A stretch of DNA of 64,000 nucleotides from Maccoyibacter sp900556645. GTDB taxonomy: Bacteria > Bacillota > Clostridia > Lachnospirales > Lachnospiraceae. Below, piece after piece: positions 26,171-34,511 of this stretch. The notes beneath the pieces were generated by a model. It had not been told where the DNA came from, did not search any database, and was given only the letters and a program-made list of their open reading frames with translations. The stretch covers positions 61,281 to 125,280 of the forward strand of contig CATWDJ010000005.1 of NCBI GenBank assembly GCA_958349535.1, in the 5' to 3' direction. Every line of letters begins with the position of its first letter. The stretch's first letter is position 1. Made by a program: the position numbers and the translations under genes.

Positions 26171-26883
26171 TCTTTTGGGATTCTTCCGTATGTTGAAATA
26201 ATCTTATCCACCTGCCTGGATGCCTCATTTCTGGTAAGGGTTTCCCACGGCAGGTTAAGGTCTATTTTATGATACTCTGCCAGTTCTTTCAAGTGCTTTT
26301 TTTGACGCATTGTGGCAGGTGTCTGTTTCTTTGCTTTGTATAAAAGAGGCTTTGGTTCAAAAACATCTGGCTGTTTCTTTTCAAACTCCTGTTCCAGTTT
26401 TTCATAGAGCCGTTGTGTAGCCTTCACATCCTCCAATGCTCTATGATGATGTTCCATAGGAATTTCCATGAGTTTACATAACGTATCCAGATCTTTTTTC
26501 TGCTCCGCAGGAAGGCATCTTCTTGCAATCTTTAAGGTGTCCACTCCCTTTCGTTCAAAAGACAACTTTCGATTTACCGCCGCCTGTTTTAAAAATCCGT
26601 AGTCAAAGATTATATTGTGACCAATCAGAACATCTTCCCCCAAAAAAGCAAAAAACTCTGTCAGAATTTCCTCTTCTTCCGGGGCATTTGCCAGCATCTC
26701 ATCGGTAATTCCCGTCAATCGGACAATCTCTTCCTCCAAAGGCAGTTCCTGATGAATCAGCATGGAAAAGCTGTCTACAATCTTTTGTTCCCGCACCCGT
26801 ACAGCGGCTGCCTCCAAGATTTTATGATGTTTTGCATTCAGTCCTGTCATTTCTAAATCCAGTACCGTATAATTTCGTAACAT
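26167..26883 (-). CDS. DnaQ/PolC-like 3'-5' exonuclease
   Basis: 238 residues. DEDDh motifs are complete: LDLEMTG (Exo I, residues 8-14), HNIIFDYGFL (Exo II) and HHRALEDVKAT (Exo III with His and Asp). The C-terminal part (after 180) is a Lys-rich extension. Such proteins act as proofreading or RNA/DNA trimming nucleases. It follows nth by one base, suggesting a small DNA-repair operon. Confidence 0.88.
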   Translation of the reverse strand: MLRNYTVLDLEMTGLNAKHHKILEAAAVRVREQKIVDSFSMLIHQELPLEEEIVRLTGITDEMLANAPEEEEILTEFFAFLGEDVLIGHNIIFDYGFLKQAAVNRKLSFERKGVDTLKIARRCLPAEQKKDLDTLCKLMEIPMEHHHRALEDVKATQRLYEKLEQEFEKKQPDVFEPKPLLYKAKKQTPATMRQKKHLKELAEYHKIDLNLPWETLTRNEASRQVDKIISTYGRIPKD

Positions 26884-26884
26884 A

Positions 26885-27511
26885 TTATTTTCCCTTTGCT
26901 TTGCACAAATCCGCCAAAAAACACTCTGTACACTTCGGATTCCTTGCGGTACAAATACTTCTTCCCAATGTAATAATCTGGATATTATAAAGAATCCAAT
27001 GGTCTTTCGGCAACACCTTCATCAAATCCTGTTCTACCTTTTCCGGATCCTCCGATTTGGTAAATCCCAGTTTTTTGGAAATCCGTTTTACATGGGTATC
27101 CACCACCACACTGGGTTCGTGATAAATGTTTCCCCGAATGACATTGGCGGTTTTTCTGCCTACGCCTGCCAGAGATGTCAAATCCTCTAATTTTTCCGGC
27201 ACCTCGCCGTTGTATTCCTCCAAAAGCCTTTTGGTACAGGCTATGATATTCTTTGCCTTATTATGATAAAAACCGGTAGAATGGATATCCTGCTCCAGTT
27301 CTTTTAAATCCGCATTGGCAAAGGCCTCCAATGTGGGATACTTTACAAACAAATCCTTCGTCACAATATTGACTCTGGCATCGGTGCATTGGGCACTTAA
27401 CATTACCGCAATCAATAGCTGCCACGGTGTCTCATAGTTCAGATAACAGATATATTCTTTTCCGTATGCCTCATCCAGACGTTTCAATATTTCTCCGGTT
27501 CTTTTGGTCAT
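26885..27511 (-). CDS. nth: endonuclease III
   Basis: 208 residues. Catalytic Lys in GVGRKTANVI (helix-hairpin-helix), catalytic Asp in VVDTHVKRI and the C-terminal 4Fe-4S loop C-x6-C-x2-C-x5-C (CTARNPKCTECFLADLC). A bifunctional DNA glycosylase/AP lyase for oxidised pyrimidines. Start at 27511 chosen for its GGAG; it overlaps the end of the radical SAM gene by a few bases. A second family member lies at 56488-57123. Confidence 0.93.
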   Translation of the reverse strand: MTKRTGEILKRLDEAYGKEYICYLNYETPWQLLIAVMLSAQCTDARVNIVTKDLFVKYPTLEAFANADLKELEQDIHSTGFYHNKAKNIIACTKRLLEEYNGEVPEKLEDLTSLAGVGRKTANVIRGNIYHEPSVVVDTHVKRISKKLGFTKSEDPEKVEQDLMKVLPKDHWILYNIQIITLGRSICTARNPKCTECFLADLCKAKGK

Positions 27512-27512
27512 T

Positions 27513-29249
27513 TCACTTCTCCTTCCCTTCCACTTTTGCCTGTTGGCTTTCCACAATATATGCTTTTGCCTGATTGGTCAAAGGATTCCTCTCTTCATAG
27601 TCAAATAAGATATAATAAGTCTCGCATCTCTTTGGATATCCTTCCCGACTCCGTTTTTCCGTAATCAGGTTTTCATAGTGACAAGGTTCCAAATGGGACA
27701 ACCGTCCTTTTTTACAATAATTTCTGCTCACTTCTTTTATCCCAGTCAAATCCTCGGCAAAAGCGGGACGGGTCTTCATGTTCTCTCTATAGTATAAATC
27801 CAGTGTCAAGGTCTCTTTTAAAAGCTCTGTATGTTCCTTATCATAAAGCTCTGCAAATTCCAACAAAATCTCGCAACGGCGGATTCTGGTGTGCCGCAGA
27901 CGAAGATATCCCTTTTCCTCATAAAATTCTCCCAGCTTCAAGAACATTGTAAAAGCACTATCAAAGGAAAGCTCCAACACTTTCATGGTGATTTCAAACT
28001 GTCCGCTGTTGTAATAGACCTCCAGCATCTCCTCCACCAGTTTTATCTTCAATACCTCTTCATAGGTCAGCCATTTCGTTGCCATCACCTCGTAAGGCGG
28101 CTTTGATTTGTAAATCATACCGTACTCTTGGGCGTGTTCAAACATATAAGAACCCTTTAACACTTTTAGGAATCCCAATTGAAGCTGTTCCGGCTTCCAT
28201 GCATAAATCTCATCAAAGGATTCCTGAAAGCTTCGATAATCCTCCTCCGGCAATCCCGCAATCAAATCCAAATGCTGATGGACATTTCCGGTCTGCTGGA
28301 TTCTACCCACCTTTTTTTGAACCTCCGCTAAGTTCATCTGTCTGTGGATTGTGGCAATGGTGTTTTCATTGGTAGACTGGACGCCGATTTCTAACTGAAT
28401 TAATCCGGGACGCATAGTTTCGATAAATGCCAGTTCCTCTTCATTCAGTAAATCCGCCGCCACTTCAAAATGAAAATTGGTAATTCCCCTGTCCTTCTCT
28501 TTGATAAAACACCAGATTTCCATTGCATGTTTATGGTTACAGTTAAAGGTTCTGTCCACAAACTTTACCTGCGGCACTTCTTTTTCTATAAAAAAGCCCA
28601 ATTCCTTTTTTACCAGTGCTATATCCCGAAACCGTAATCGCTTGTCCACGGAAGAAAGACAATAACTACAGGAAAACGGACATCCCCGGGAAGATTCATA
28701 ATAAATGATACGGTTCTGAAAATCGGTCATATCTTCATATGGAAAAGGTATGGTACTCATGTCCAAAGGTTCCTGCGGCTCTGTCTCAAAAATACTGCCG
28801 TCTGCTCTGCGGTATGCAATTCCTTTTATCCCACAAAGCGATTCCTCCAACTGGTCTTTTTCTTCTATATAACATCTGCAAAAATCAAGGAAGGTCTTTT
28901 CCCCTTCTCCAATCATCACTCCGTCAATGCCCGGATGTTCCCGCAGCAAAGTTTCCACCTCATAGGAAACCTCCGGTCCTCCCACCCATATAGGCAGATT
29001 TGGTCTTAGCTTTTTTATCTCCTCTATCAATTCCTCCACATAGGTAAAATTCCAGATATAACAGGAAAAGCAGAGTACATCCGGCTCTCTTTTATAGATT
29101 TCCTCTAAAATCTCATCCACTCTCTGATTGATGGTAAACTCCGCCAGTTCAATCTGCTCCCTGTATTCCCTGGCGTAGGCACGAAGGCTGTAAACTGCCA
29201 GATTGGAATGTATATATTTTGCATTGATGGCTGTCAGTAAAATTTTCAT
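27513..29249 (-). CDS. B12-binding-domain radical SAM protein
   Basis: 578 residues: cobalamin-binding-like Rossmann domain at 1-135 (MKILLTAINAKYIHSNLA; the cobalamin His motif is not clear), radical SAM core from about 175 with the cluster motif CPFSCSYC, and a C-terminal DUF4080-type domain. Radical SAM enzymes of this group perform methylations or ring chemistry; the substrate is unknown. It is the first gene of radical SAM-nth-exonuclease, coupled to nth by overlap. Confidence 0.9.
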   Translation of the reverse strand: MKILLTAINAKYIHSNLAVYSLRAYAREYREQIELAEFTINQRVDEILEEIYKREPDVLCFSCYIWNFTYVEELIEEIKKLRPNLPIWVGGPEVSYEVETLLREHPGIDGVMIGEGEKTFLDFCRCYIEEKDQLEESLCGIKGIAYRRADGSIFETEPQEPLDMSTIPFPYEDMTDFQNRIIYYESSRGCPFSCSYCLSSVDKRLRFRDIALVKKELGFFIEKEVPQVKFVDRTFNCNHKHAMEIWCFIKEKDRGITNFHFEVAADLLNEEELAFIETMRPGLIQLEIGVQSTNENTIATIHRQMNLAEVQKKVGRIQQTGNVHQHLDLIAGLPEEDYRSFQESFDEIYAWKPEQLQLGFLKVLKGSYMFEHAQEYGMIYKSKPPYEVMATKWLTYEEVLKIKLVEEMLEVYYNSGQFEITMKVLELSFDSAFTMFLKLGEFYEEKGYLRLRHTRIRRCEILLEFAELYDKEHTELLKETLTLDLYYRENMKTRPAFAEDLTGIKEVSRNYCKKGRLSHLEPCHYENLITEKRSREGYPKRCETYYILFDYEERNPLTNQAKAYIVESQQAKVEGKEK

Positions 29250-29319
29250 ATCTTGTCTCTTTCTTTGTACTCATTTTCCTACTATTATAGTACAACCTGC
29301 CTCGCTTTTCCAGATGTCA

Positions 29320-29348
29320 TTGTCTGGCACATATACCGTCTCTATGAT
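29320..29348 (+). promoter_or_regulatory. promoter of the ferredoxin/ASKHA gene
   Basis: TTGTCT (29320-29325), 17-base spacer, TATGAT (29343-29348), immediately followed by the large inverted repeat. Confidence 0.55.
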
Positions 29349-29383
29349 ACAATGTTGTTGGATCATCATCCACTAACATTGTA
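29348..29383. promoter_or_regulatory. 36-base inverted repeat between promoter and RBS
   Basis: Perfect 9-bp arms TACAATGTT (29348-29356) and AACATTGTA (29375-29383) with an inner GGAT/ATCC pair. It starts at the -10 box and ends about 17 bases before the ATG, so it may be an operator or an RNA hairpin. No T run follows. Confidence 0.6.
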
Positions 29384-29400
29384 TTAAGGGAGGACAGTAT

Positions 29401-30762
29401 ATGCGGCAGCTCACAATCAGCAAAGGCAACCAGACATTTCAAGTATCTGCGGTGGAATCCGACTCTATTTTAAATATTTTACAGAAAAACGGCTTTTCTC
29501 TTCCGGCGTCCTGCGGTGGAAGAGGTGTCTGCGGACATTGTACGGTTATTGCTGACGGTCAAGAGGTACGGGCTTGTCACACCACTGTCGGAAGCATTTC
29601 GCACATTCAGCTCCCTGACACATTGCTCTTTTCGGATATTGAGATGCCTACTGCGGAATCTGTTTCTGTTGTTTCTTCCCATTGCGGCATTGCTGTGGAC
29701 CTTGGAACAACTACCATTGCTCTGGCTTTGGTGGATTTAAACAACGGCACGATTCTTTCTTCCAAGGGTTACCCAAATCCCGGAATCTCTTATGGAGCAG
29801 ACGTTTTAAGCCGTATTGAAGCTTCTAATCAAGGAAAAGGTAATTTACTTCAACAGGATTTACTCGCCCTTATATCAAAGGGTATTCATACACTTTTGCA
29901 GTCTTCCGGTATCCCGGCGGACAAATTGGATTCTATTTGTATTTCTGCCAATACGGCTATGTGCCATCTGCTGCGGAATCTATCTTGTAAAACCTTGGGA
30001 CAGGCTCCCTTTACCCCTACTGCTCTTTCCTTTGACGATATGACCGCCAAAGATTTTTTTGCCACCGATGTTTTTCCTAATACCACCGTCACTCTTATCC
30101 CTTGTCTGGATACTTTTGTCGGAGGAGACATTCTCTCGGGCTTATACTTTTTAGATTTACCAAAAAAAGATAGCCTTTCGCTTTTTATTGATTTGGGAAC
30201 AAACGGAGAAATGGTCTTGGGAAAAGAAGGTCATCTATTAGCCTCTTCTGTTGCCGCAGGACCTGCTTTTGAGGGCAGCCGCATTCCCGGCAGCGTTGTC
30301 ATTGACGCTCTTTATGAAATGCAGCAAAAAGGTGCCATAGACCATACCGGTCTTTTACAGGGTATTTTCTTTCACACCGGATACACCTATCAGGATTATT
30401 CTTTTACACAGGAGGATATTCGTGACATCCAGTTGGCAAAAGCTTCTGTGCGGGCAGGTATTGAAACCCTTTTCACTCAATATGGTGTCAGTGCCGACAA
30501 TATAAAGCAAGTATATCTCAGCGGTGGCTTTGGTACCAATACGGATGTCTTCAAGGCTATTTCCATCGGACTGCTGCCTTCCGATTGTTCAGGTAAGGTT
30601 TCCTGTGTGGGAAACACTTCTCTTTTGGGTGCCATAAAATATTTACGTTGTCCAAATCCTGCTTATTTTGACAGGCTGAAAGAATACACTTCCGTGATTT
30701 CCCTTGCAGAATCAGCAAGCTATAAAGAAGCTTATTTAAAATATATAGATTTTGTCTCATAG
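29401..30762 (+). CDS. 2Fe-2S ferredoxin-ASKHA protein (RACo-like corrinoid activator)
   Basis: 453 residues. N-terminal 2Fe-2S domain with C-x5-C-x2-C (SCGGRGVCGHC) and a fourth Cys in RACH (residue 59). Then an ASKHA ATPase-fold domain, DUF4445 type (GIAVDLGTTTIALAL, FIDLGTNGEMVLG, AAGPAFEGSRI, YLSGGFGTNTD). Proteins of this architecture (RACo, RamA) use ATP to reduce corrinoid proteins of methyl transfer systems back to Co(I). It is shorter than typical RACo (about 600), lacking the linker. No corrinoid protein or methyltransferase lies in view, so its partner is encoded elsewhere. RBS GGGAGG. Confidence 0.88.
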   Translation: MRQLTISKGNQTFQVSAVESDSILNILQKNGFSLPASCGGRGVCGHCTVIADGQEVRACHTTVGSISHIQLPDTLLFSDIEMPTAESVSVVSSHCGIAVDLGTTTIALALVDLNNGTILSSKGYPNPGISYGADVLSRIEASNQGKGNLLQQDLLALISKGIHTLLQSSGIPADKLDSICISANTAMCHLLRNLSCKTLGQAPFTPTALSFDDMTAKDFFATDVFPNTTVTLIPCLDTFVGGDILSGLYFLDLPKKDSLSLFIDLGTNGEMVLGKEGHLLASSVAAGPAFEGSRIPGSVVIDALYEMQQKGAIDHTGLLQGIFFHTGYTYQDYSFTQEDIRDIQLAKASVRAGIETLFTQYGVSADNIKQVYLSGGFGTNTDVFKAISIGLLPSDCSGKVSCVGNTSLLGAIKYLRCPNPAYFDRLKEYTSVISLAESASYKEAYLKYIDFVS

Positions 30763-30876
30763 CAGATAGCTTTCCCCGGTGATTTTCTTACTTATTTTTG
30801 TGAAAATTTACGAATTGTAAAGATGGATATTTATATCCACAGAAGCCCTTTCGGGCAGAACATTGACAGACGATTC

Positions 30877-31704
30877 CTACATCTTTTCCTGAAACTCTTC
30901 CAATGTCTTTGCATTTGCTGCCAATCTCAACCATTTTTTCAGCGTCTCAGAATTTCGTTCTTCAAAAATACGGTCTACCAGCTCTGTTGGCACAGTTCCA
31001 CAATCGCTCAAAAGTTCCAAAACATCTTCAGCTTTTCCTCTTGCCTTTTCTCTTCTCAGCAATTCTTCTCCTGTCATATATCTTTCCTCCAGTTTCCGCC
31101 AATTTTTTAAGGTCATATCCTTTTCATGCAGACGTGCAATCGGCTCATCCGATATCTTCGCCACATACTCATCTGTACTCTGTTCCATATAGTGCAAAAA
31201 GTGCACTAATTCCAATGGAACCTCTTTTTCATTTGTTCCTTTCGTATTCAAAAATATCTTTTGAGTTCCATCCCCTAAACCGATATCCCGTTCCAAACAA
31301 CGTTCCTCAAAAGTATATCGATAGAGTCCCTCGCCAAAGGGATCAAAGGTACAAATAAAAATCACATATCCCGGCTGTAAATCATTAAAATCATCTCCCG
31401 GTTGTAAGGATGCAACATCCATTTCTGCCTGATGATACCGACTCCTCTTCGCCAGATTTTTTTCTTTTTCATTCTGTGCCTCTACATTATAGCTGACCTG
31501 CATCTCATCACTGGCATACACATCTAAACGTACGCTACGTAAATCCGAACTAACCAATATGCTGTGTTCAGTATGTACCTTTACTTTTGGAATTTTTCTA
31601 TCAAGAATAATCTCCAATACCAAACGACATATCTCCGCATCTTCCATAGCTGCCGCGAACAAAAATGCGTGTTTTAAATCCAGTTCCTGAAACCTTTTCT
31701 TCAT
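30877..31704 (-). CDS. Rpn-family PD-(D/E)XK nuclease (recombination-promoting, transposase-like)
   Basis: 275 residues. LKHAFLFAAAMED, then the nuclease core RLDVYASDE...YNVEAQNEKE with D-x(n)-E-x-Q, and DLQPGYVIFICTFDPFG are typical of the family. The C-terminal half is helical with a KARGKAEDVLELL segment. Such proteins were called putative transposases; E. coli Rpn proteins cut DNA and promote recombination, and are often multicopy. No terminal repeats flank the gene. RBS GGGAGGAA. Confidence 0.85.
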   Translation of the reverse strand: MKKRFQELDLKHAFLFAAAMEDAEICRLVLEIILDRKIPKVKVHTEHSILVSSDLRSVRLDVYASDEMQVSYNVEAQNEKEKNLAKRSRYHQAEMDVASLQPGDDFNDLQPGYVIFICTFDPFGEGLYRYTFEERCLERDIGLGDGTQKIFLNTKGTNEKEVPLELVHFLHYMEQSTDEYVAKISDEPIARLHEKDMTLKNWRKLEERYMTGEELLRREKARGKAEDVLELLSDCGTVPTELVDRIFEERNSETLKKWLRLAANAKTLEEFQEKM

Positions 31705-31794
31705 ATATTCCTCCCGTCCAAATTACACGGGCGAAATCTATCTGTGCTTTGATTATAATTACTTTTTTCTTGAATTTCAAGAGTCATTTTTTCA

Positions 31795-31840
31795 TTTTTC
31801 TTTTTTAAAAAACACCGCAGAACCATTCCGTTCTACGGTG
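31795..31840 (-). terminator. terminator of the MntP-like gene
   Basis: CACCGtAGAAC/GTTCTgCGGTG stem (31813-31840) followed on the minus strand by six T. Confidence 0.85.
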
Positions 31841-31845
31841 CTTAC

Positions 31846-32430
31846 CTAACCTAATACGATATATCGGACAATCACATCTATTCCTGCAATAATCAGCAAC
31901 AGACCTCCTAAAAAATACGCCTTTGTTTTCTGCTCATAGCCCATCCGGTATCCTGTATATAATCCGATGATAACCATGGCAACTGTCACACAGATAATCA
32001 TAATAAGTACTTTACACAAATCAGCTTGCAAAAACCCAAAAGCAATTCCTGTTAAAACAGTAAATATTGTACTCTTAAAGATTGCAAAAAAGGTTTTCTT
32101 GACATCCAGTCCTTCTTCCCGTTTTTCTATAATTCTCTCATTTCTCCATGCTTTCACAAACATTCTGAGTCCCATTCCACCCAGAATCAAAACTGCGATT
32201 ATTTTTCCGATATAAGCTTTCTCACTTAAATGTACGTCATATTGATTTAAGAGAGAGACCAGACCGCAGCCTACAAAAAGAGCTATTGTCTGCCATAGTG
32301 AGGTTAATACTACGGCTAATGCCAATCGTTTTTTTTCAAGTTTGGCAACCAATGCACCCTGACATTCCAGAGTTGCAAAGATTTCCCATGAAACACCGAT
32401 GGTAATCAGCACGATTTCTACCATATTCAT
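31846..32430 (-). CDS. MntP-like integral membrane protein
   Basis: 194 residues with about six helices, arranged as two repeats (helix near 1-25, 35-65, 75-95, 110-135, 138-160, 170-190). The N-terminal helix ITIGVSWEIFATLECQGA echoes the MntP/LysE-like start, where MntP has SMDAFA; here the acidic residue is shifted (WE for MD). It may be a divergent metal or small-molecule exporter. It precedes the Rpn gene and follows the RND operon, with its own RBS (GGGAGAG). Confidence 0.55.
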   Translation of the reverse strand: MNMVEIVLITIGVSWEIFATLECQGALVAKLEKKRLALAVVLTSLWQTIALFVGCGLVSLLNQYDVHLSEKAYIGKIIAVLILGGMGLRMFVKAWRNERIIEKREEGLDVKKTFFAIFKSTIFTVLTGIAFGFLQADLCKVLIMIICVTVAMVIIGLYTGYRMGYEQKTKAYFLGGLLLIIAGIDVIVRYIVLG

Positions 32431-32458
32431 GGTTTTCTCTCCCTTCTATCCATTAATC

Positions 32459-34498
32459 TTATTTTACATTTACGCCTTCTGTTCTTGTAATGAACTTCAC
32501 AGATCCGGTGGTTCCGTCTGCTACCTGTGAGAATGTCTGATAATCAGAGCCTGCCTGCATTACAGCAACAATTCTCTCAACCAAATCTTTTACATCTCCA
32601 TTATAGGTATCAGCTAATTTCTGGATTCCTTCTTCATCGAATTTAATCATTCCTTCACTCAATGTATTGGAACCTTTTTCTAATTTTCCGATGCCATCAG
32701 ATAACTGATTCGTTCCATCTGCAATCTGGTTTGTTCCATTCACTAATGCAGTTACCCCACTAGTTAAAGTCGGAATTTGATTTGCTAATTGCTGTGTACC
32801 ATTGCTTAATGCCTGTGAACCTGTAACAAGACTATATCCGTTTGCCTGCGTTGTTTCGATGGCTGCTGCTACTGTTGCTTTTGTCTGCTGTGTAGCTTTT
32901 ACTGCTGCTTGGGTTGCTCCCTTTTTTGTTCCTTCAACTACACTATCTGCAATTGTTTCTGCCATCTGATTTAACTGACTTGCTACTACAGCATTCTCAA
33001 GTGTTGCATAATCCGGAATTTCTGAAGGAAGTCTCAACGCTCCCTGTACTCCTGCACGAAGTGCCGGTGTATTGTTATATACATACGCAACTGCTGCCGA
33101 ACGATCATTACTAAATGATGCCTCTGCCGTTACTATGTTTGATTCTCCGGCTGCTGCTGCGACTTGTTCACGAAGACTTGTTTTTACAGAATTTACAAAT
33201 TGACCACCATTTGCTGTCTGTAACTGCTGCTTTGCCAATGCAATAATCTGTGCTTTTTGACCATTATTCATTAACGCATCTACTTCACTTTGAGCACTCT
33301 GTTCGATTGCTGCTCTTTCCTCTGTTGACAATGGTGCGTTTAAAGTTTGATCTAACTGTGTAATTCCGGCACTAATCTGTTTTGCACTGTCATTCAGCTG
33401 ATTTGCTCCATCTGCCAATGAGCCGGCTCCGCCTCCAAGCTGATCTACACCGGATTTCAATGTTTTAATACCTGCTGAGAAATCTCCCATCTTGCTATTT
33501 AAAGTATCTAAACCATCTGCCAACTCTTTACTTCCGTCTGCCAACTGAGTAGACGAATCAGACAATGTATTGATGGCATCATCCAGAGCATCCAAGTCAA
33601 ACATCTCGTCGAAATCTGTTCCATTCACAAGACTGCTCATCATAACACTCATGCTCATACTTAAAGAAAAATCTTTTACATCGGCTGTTACTTCCACATA
33701 CTCTGGAATATCTACATCCTCTGAGAAGTCAGAAGCATCTACCTTTAAGCTATCGCTTAATCCCGGCATTGCCACACCAACTACAATCTGTTTATCTCCG
33801 TCTGATACAACTTTTCCGCTGGAAACCTCTACATTTGAGAAGCTGTCATCTAAAATCATACCTGCCATAACTGTAAATGGTACATATACATTATGTTCCT
33901 TTCCGTTTACAGTTTCAACTGTTTTTACATTATTTTTGTAATCAAAACGAATGGTTACTTTTCCACTCTTACCTGCAATTTCATCCGCAGACATCTCTTT
34001 TCCATCCAGATAATAAGTCACACTCTGCTCAACTGGAAGTTTTTTGTCTGTAGTTCCCTGATAATAAATATCTTTTCCTTTTGCTTCCCATGTCAGTTTT
34101 CCATCTTTTTCTTTAAAGGTTTCATCACCTTTTACATTTTTAATATCCTTTAAATCGGAAGCGTCTTCTAAGGTGTCCTTTCCTTCTGGATTCTTTAACC
34201 AGTCACTAACAATCACTTCTTTAGATTTTCCTGTATTATCCGCTACAATATATACGGTCTCGTCTTTTCCAACCTCTTCCTCAGACTTGTCGACCTCGGC
34301 GGAAAGAACCTCTTTCAGCTCTTCCTCTGCCTCTGATTTAGCCTCACTCTGCTGGGTTGACTCTGTGGCTGTTCCTTTTTCTGCATATACCGTATATGCA
34401 CCATAGCTGGTTCCTGCAATTGCAACAGTCAGAACACCTGCTGCAATACGAATCACATATTTATTTTTAAATCTCTTCTTTAACTCTGGTAACTTCAT
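32459..34498 (-). CDS. surface protein with X-X-X-Leu-X-X-Gly heptad repeats, RND partner
   Basis: 679 residues. An N-terminal transmembrane helix (about 14-36), an acidic Glu-rich stretch, a beta-rich domain (about 80-290), then helical heptads in two blocks (about 310-390 and 550-640) such as LADGSKELADGLDTL and LVNGTNQIADGTNQLSDG. These repeats occur in YhgE/Pip-type and MMPL-associated proteins and likely form a long extracytoplasmic coiled stalk. It lies 13 bases after the RND transporter gene, so both probably build one export complex. Confidence 0.85.
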   Translation of the reverse strand: MKLPELKKRFKNKYVIRIAAGVLTVAIAGTSYGAYTVYAEKGTATESTQQSEAKSEAEEELKEVLSAEVDKSEEEVGKDETVYIVADNTGKSKEVIVSDWLKNPEGKDTLEDASDLKDIKNVKGDETFKEKDGKLTWEAKGKDIYYQGTTDKKLPVEQSVTYYLDGKEMSADEIAGKSGKVTIRFDYKNNVKTVETVNGKEHNVYVPFTVMAGMILDDSFSNVEVSSGKVVSDGDKQIVVGVAMPGLSDSLKVDASDFSEDVDIPEYVEVTADVKDFSLSMSMSVMMSSLVNGTDFDEMFDLDALDDAINTLSDSSTQLADGSKELADGLDTLNSKMGDFSAGIKTLKSGVDQLGGGAGSLADGANQLNDSAKQISAGITQLDQTLNAPLSTEERAAIEQSAQSEVDALMNNGQKAQIIALAKQQLQTANGGQFVNSVKTSLREQVAAAAGESNIVTAEASFSNDRSAAVAYVYNNTPALRAGVQGALRLPSEIPDYATLENAVVASQLNQMAETIADSVVEGTKKGATQAAVKATQQTKATVAAAIETTQANGYSLVTGSQALSNGTQQLANQIPTLTSGVTALVNGTNQIADGTNQLSDGIGKLEKGSNTLSEGMIKFDEEGIQKLADTYNGDVKDLVERIVAVMQAGSDYQTFSQVADGTTGSVKFITRTEGVNVK

Positions 34499-34511
34499 AG
34501 TTCCTTCCTCC

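Noticed and set aside
29401..29690. Plain 2Fe-2S ferredoxin gene
   Set aside because: The frame continues into the ASKHA domain without interruption, so it is the N-terminal domain of one protein.
30823..30855. Short palindromes TGGATATTTATATCCA and AGCCC/GGGC between the ASKHA and Rpn genes
   Set aside because: Too short and without a T run; no gene start or stop nearby needs them. No function can be supported.
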